Source of the DNA: an uncultured Verrucomicrobiota bacterium
Lineage (GTDB): Bacteria > Verrucomicrobiota > Verrucomicrobiia > Opitutales > Opitutaceae
Assembly (NCBI GenBank): GCA_903906135.1
Contig: CAIVJE010000044.1
Location: 1 to 44,312 of the forward strand
Reading direction: 5' to 3'
DNA: 44,312 bases
A program made the translations under genes and the position numbers. Shown piece after piece: positions 43,042 through 44,312 of this stretch. Position 1 is the stretch's first letter; each line of letters begins with the position of its first letter. The notes under the pieces were generated by a model. The model saw nothing but the letters and a program-made list of their open reading frames with translations, was not told the origin of the DNA and searched no databases.

Positions 43042-43785
43042 ATGAGCCGGGAAAAAAATGTAGCAAGGTCACGGATTTGGTTTTGGCTCGGCGGTGCGCT
43101 CGTTGTGACGCTAGTCTGGTGGGCTATAATGGGGGTGCAATTGCCCGTAGCCGCTCCGAGCCACGCGATAAAATCGCCTTTTGTGCGCCTTGCTGGAGTT
43201 GGCTTGGGGGGCGACGAACAGCTGATGCGCGAGCGATCCGAACTCTTCGATCCAGCCCCGCTATTTTTCCCTACCGAATGGAATTTCAGCCAGCGCCCAT
43301 TGCCAGCAGGCATGAACAAGCAACCCGGTCAGATTTTTGAGAGTTTCGAGGCGAATTTTACGATGGGGGAACAGGGCATGAAGCTTTATGGAGCTGATGC
43401 CTTTGCGACTCCAGAGCGCCTGGGCGATATCCTAGCCCAAGGCAATGCCGGGTCTTTTGCTGGGATGGGCCAGCTTGATATATACCACAAGGCATTAACT
43501 CAGAGGAGCCTATCCATAGAAGTGGTAAAATTATCAGATGGGAAAACTGTTATCTTCCATCAGGATAATGATTTAAATCCACAGGGACTGGATATTAAAC
43601 CCATGATATTTTTAGTCGCCGTTAGCAATGCTGGTCTCATCGGGGACCCCGTTTTTGTGCCCGAATTAGGCCGAGATGACGTTGATGATGAGATCGGAGC
43701 ATTATTCCGTTCATACCTGATTAAGTCGTTTCGGTTGGGCGAGCGCTTGAGCGCTGGTCGCTATCGGGTTGTTATCGGTCCGTAG
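43042..43785 (+). CDS. TonB-like protein (putative), third component of the ExbB/ExbD operon
   Basis: 247 residues: one N-terminal span (IWFWLGGALVVTLVWWAIM), a central periplasmic region with prolines but no long Pro repeat, and a C-terminal section of about 60 residues (188-247) resembling a TonB C-terminal domain. That section has a hydrophobic strand MIFLVAVSNAGLIGDPVFV, an acidic helix start DDVDDEIGALFRSYLIK, and a final strand GRYRVVIGP. Size and topology match TonB. It is 9 bp downstream of the ExbD-like gene. The homology is my reading of the pattern and is weaker than the other calls in the operon. Confidence 0.55.
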   Translation: MSREKNVARSRIWFWLGGALVVTLVWWAIMGVQLPVAAPSHAIKSPFVRLAGVGLGGDEQLMRERSELFDPAPLFFPTEWNFSQRPLPAGMNKQPGQIFESFEANFTMGEQGMKLYGADAFATPERLGDILAQGNAGSFAGMGQLDIYHKALTQRSLSIEVVKLSDGKTVIFHQDNDLNPQGLDIKPMIFLVAVSNAGLIGDPVFVPELGRDDVDDEIGALFRSYLIKSFRLGERLSAGRYRVVIGP

Positions 43786-43812
43786 ATTTTTTAGAATTTA
43801 GCAAGAATCTAG

Positions 43813-43839
43813 TTGACGGCGAAATTTCGCAGCTATTCT
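43813..43839 (+). promoter_or_regulatory. Possible promoter of tRNA-Thr and tuf
   Basis: TTGACG (43813-43818), 15 bases, TATTCT (43834-43839), 38 bp upstream of the tRNA. The -35 box is good, but the spacing is 2 bp short of ideal. Confidence 0.35.
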
Positions 43840-43877
43840 CTGGACCTTCTTTTCAATTTTGGCCTGTGCCTTTGTCT

Positions 43878-43953
43878 GCCCAGATAGCTCAGTTGGTAGA
43901 GCACGTTCTTGGTAAGGACGAGGTCGCCGGTTCGAATCCGGTTCTGGGCTCCA
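43878..43953 (+). tRNA. tRNA-Thr (anticodon GGT), CCA encoded
   Basis: Full cloverleaf of 76 nt: acceptor GCCCAGA with TCTGGGC, D arm GCTC-AGTTGGTA-GAGC, anticodon arm CGTTC-TTGGTAA-GGACG, T arm closing on TTCGAAT, discriminator T and encoded CCA. Anticodon GGT decodes ACC/ACU. It sits 73 bp before tuf, as thrT(GGU) sits before tufB in E. coli. Confidence 0.97.
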
Positions 43954-43957
43954 GGGC

Positions 43958-43979
43958 AACGTCGATGATCTCCGACGTT
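43958..43979 (+). other. Hairpin between tRNA-Thr and tuf
   Basis: AACGTCG, 8-nt loop, CGACGTT: a perfect 7-bp stem 4 bp after the tRNA CCA. No T-run follows, so it is not an intrinsic terminator. A tRNA 3'-processing or mRNA 5'-protection hairpin is plausible. Confidence 0.45.
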
Positions 43980-44026
43980 AATAAAGATCAACAACTTCAA
44001 CCACTAATAACCTACTCCTACTCCAC

Positions 44027-44312
44027 ATGGCTAAAGCAACATTTGAACGCAAAAAGCCGCACGTTAACGTCGGCACGATCGGCCACGTCGACCACGGCAA
44101 GACCACACTGACCACCGCAATTTTGTCAGCTCAAGCCCGCAAGGGGCTCGCTGAGGTCAAAACTTACGCGGATATCGCGAAGGGTGGCACTGTACGTGAC
44201 GCCTCTAAGATCGTCACGATCTCGGTCGCTCACGTAGAGTATGAGTCAGACAAGCGCCACTATGCGCACGTTGACTGCCCAGGACACGCCGATTTCGTTA
44301 AAAACATGATCA
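44027..44312 (+). CDS. tuf: Elongation factor Tu, N-terminal 95 residues (cut by window edge)
   Basis: GTPase that delivers aminoacyl-tRNA to the ribosome. Visible: [20 protein letters not shown] (P-loop GHVDHGKTT, residues 19-27) and [18 protein letters not shown] (switch II DCPGH). Switch I is unusual: where most EF-Tu have ARGITI, this has SKIVTI (residues 60-65), so the conserved Arg-Gly is Lys-Ile while the Mg-contacting Thr (T64) remains. The sequence runs off the window after 95 codons. The ATG at 44027 is certain from the family N-terminus. Confidence 0.98.
   Translation, partial: MAKATFERKKPHVNVGTIGHVDHGKTTLTTAILSAQARKGLAEVKTYADIAKGGTVRDASKIVTISVAHVEYESDKRHYAHVDCPGHADFVKNMI

Noticed and set aside
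1-44312. Mobile elements, prophage, CRISPR or defence genes
   Set aside because: No transposase, integrase, phage structural gene, direct-repeat array or recognised defence family found on either strand.

Overview
The window looks like a chromosomal segment of a Verrucomicrobiota bacterium, most likely order Opitutales. The best evidence is the partial EF-Tu at the right edge: it starts [20 protein letters not shown] and has a divergent switch I ([20 protein letters not shown]) that I associate with that lineage. This assignment rests on memory of related proteins, not on a search. Genes are densely packed and moderately GC-rich, Shine-Dalgarno sequences are mostly weak or absent, and GTG/TTG starts are common. 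I see no transposase, integrase, IS end or CRISPR array, so the metal-resistance genes appear embedded among core genes.

Layout. 1-3270: a cut-off VanY-type peptidase, trxB, a long-form chromate transporter (chrA) and a DUF1653 protein. 3313-10130: a divergent metal-efflux unit. Leftward run a small secreted Cys protein, cusB and cusA; rightward runs a CnrY/CnrX/CnrH-like trio (membrane anti-sigma factor, periplasmic sensor, ECF sigma). The two sides share the same promoter motif in opposite orientation. 10148-14096: acid phosphatase and pyruvate kinase, opposed by an organophosphate antiporter. 14143-19938: a WalJ-type hydrolase, queD-folE2, an SDR, ruvB and murA. 20066-21567: a disordered RG-rich protein with a clear terminator, and a dimeric dUTPase. 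21619-23532: an arsR-acr3-arsC operon with a candidate operator. 23711-32778: a beta-CASP nuclease, ettA, hslR, msrA, an Hsp33 homologue, pnuC-nadR, malic enzyme and tcdA. 32843-39101: a nitronate monooxygenase-like flavoprotein behind a textbook FNR/CRP-type box, a TatD hydrolase, an unknown gene, sufE, an M48 peptidase and lemA. 39266-43785: a TPR protein, an ExbB-like channel, an ExbD-like protein lacking its key Asp, and a TonB-like protein. 43878-44312: tRNA-Thr(GGT) and tuf.

How the genes work together. The Cus side should export Cu(I)/Ag(I): all three CusA methionines of the metal site are present. It is probably switched on by the adjacent sigma/anti-sigma/sensor trio. The ars operon reduces arsenate with a thioredoxin-coupled ArsC, whose electrons could come from the TrxB in the same window, and exports arsenite. 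hslR, msrA and hslO form a thiol/heat-stress neighbourhood. pnuC and nadR form a nicotinamide riboside salvage pair. The TPR-ExbB-ExbD-TonB operon looks like an energy-transducing envelope system of non-standard type and, with the divergent sigma-controlled efflux locus, is the most promising lead here.
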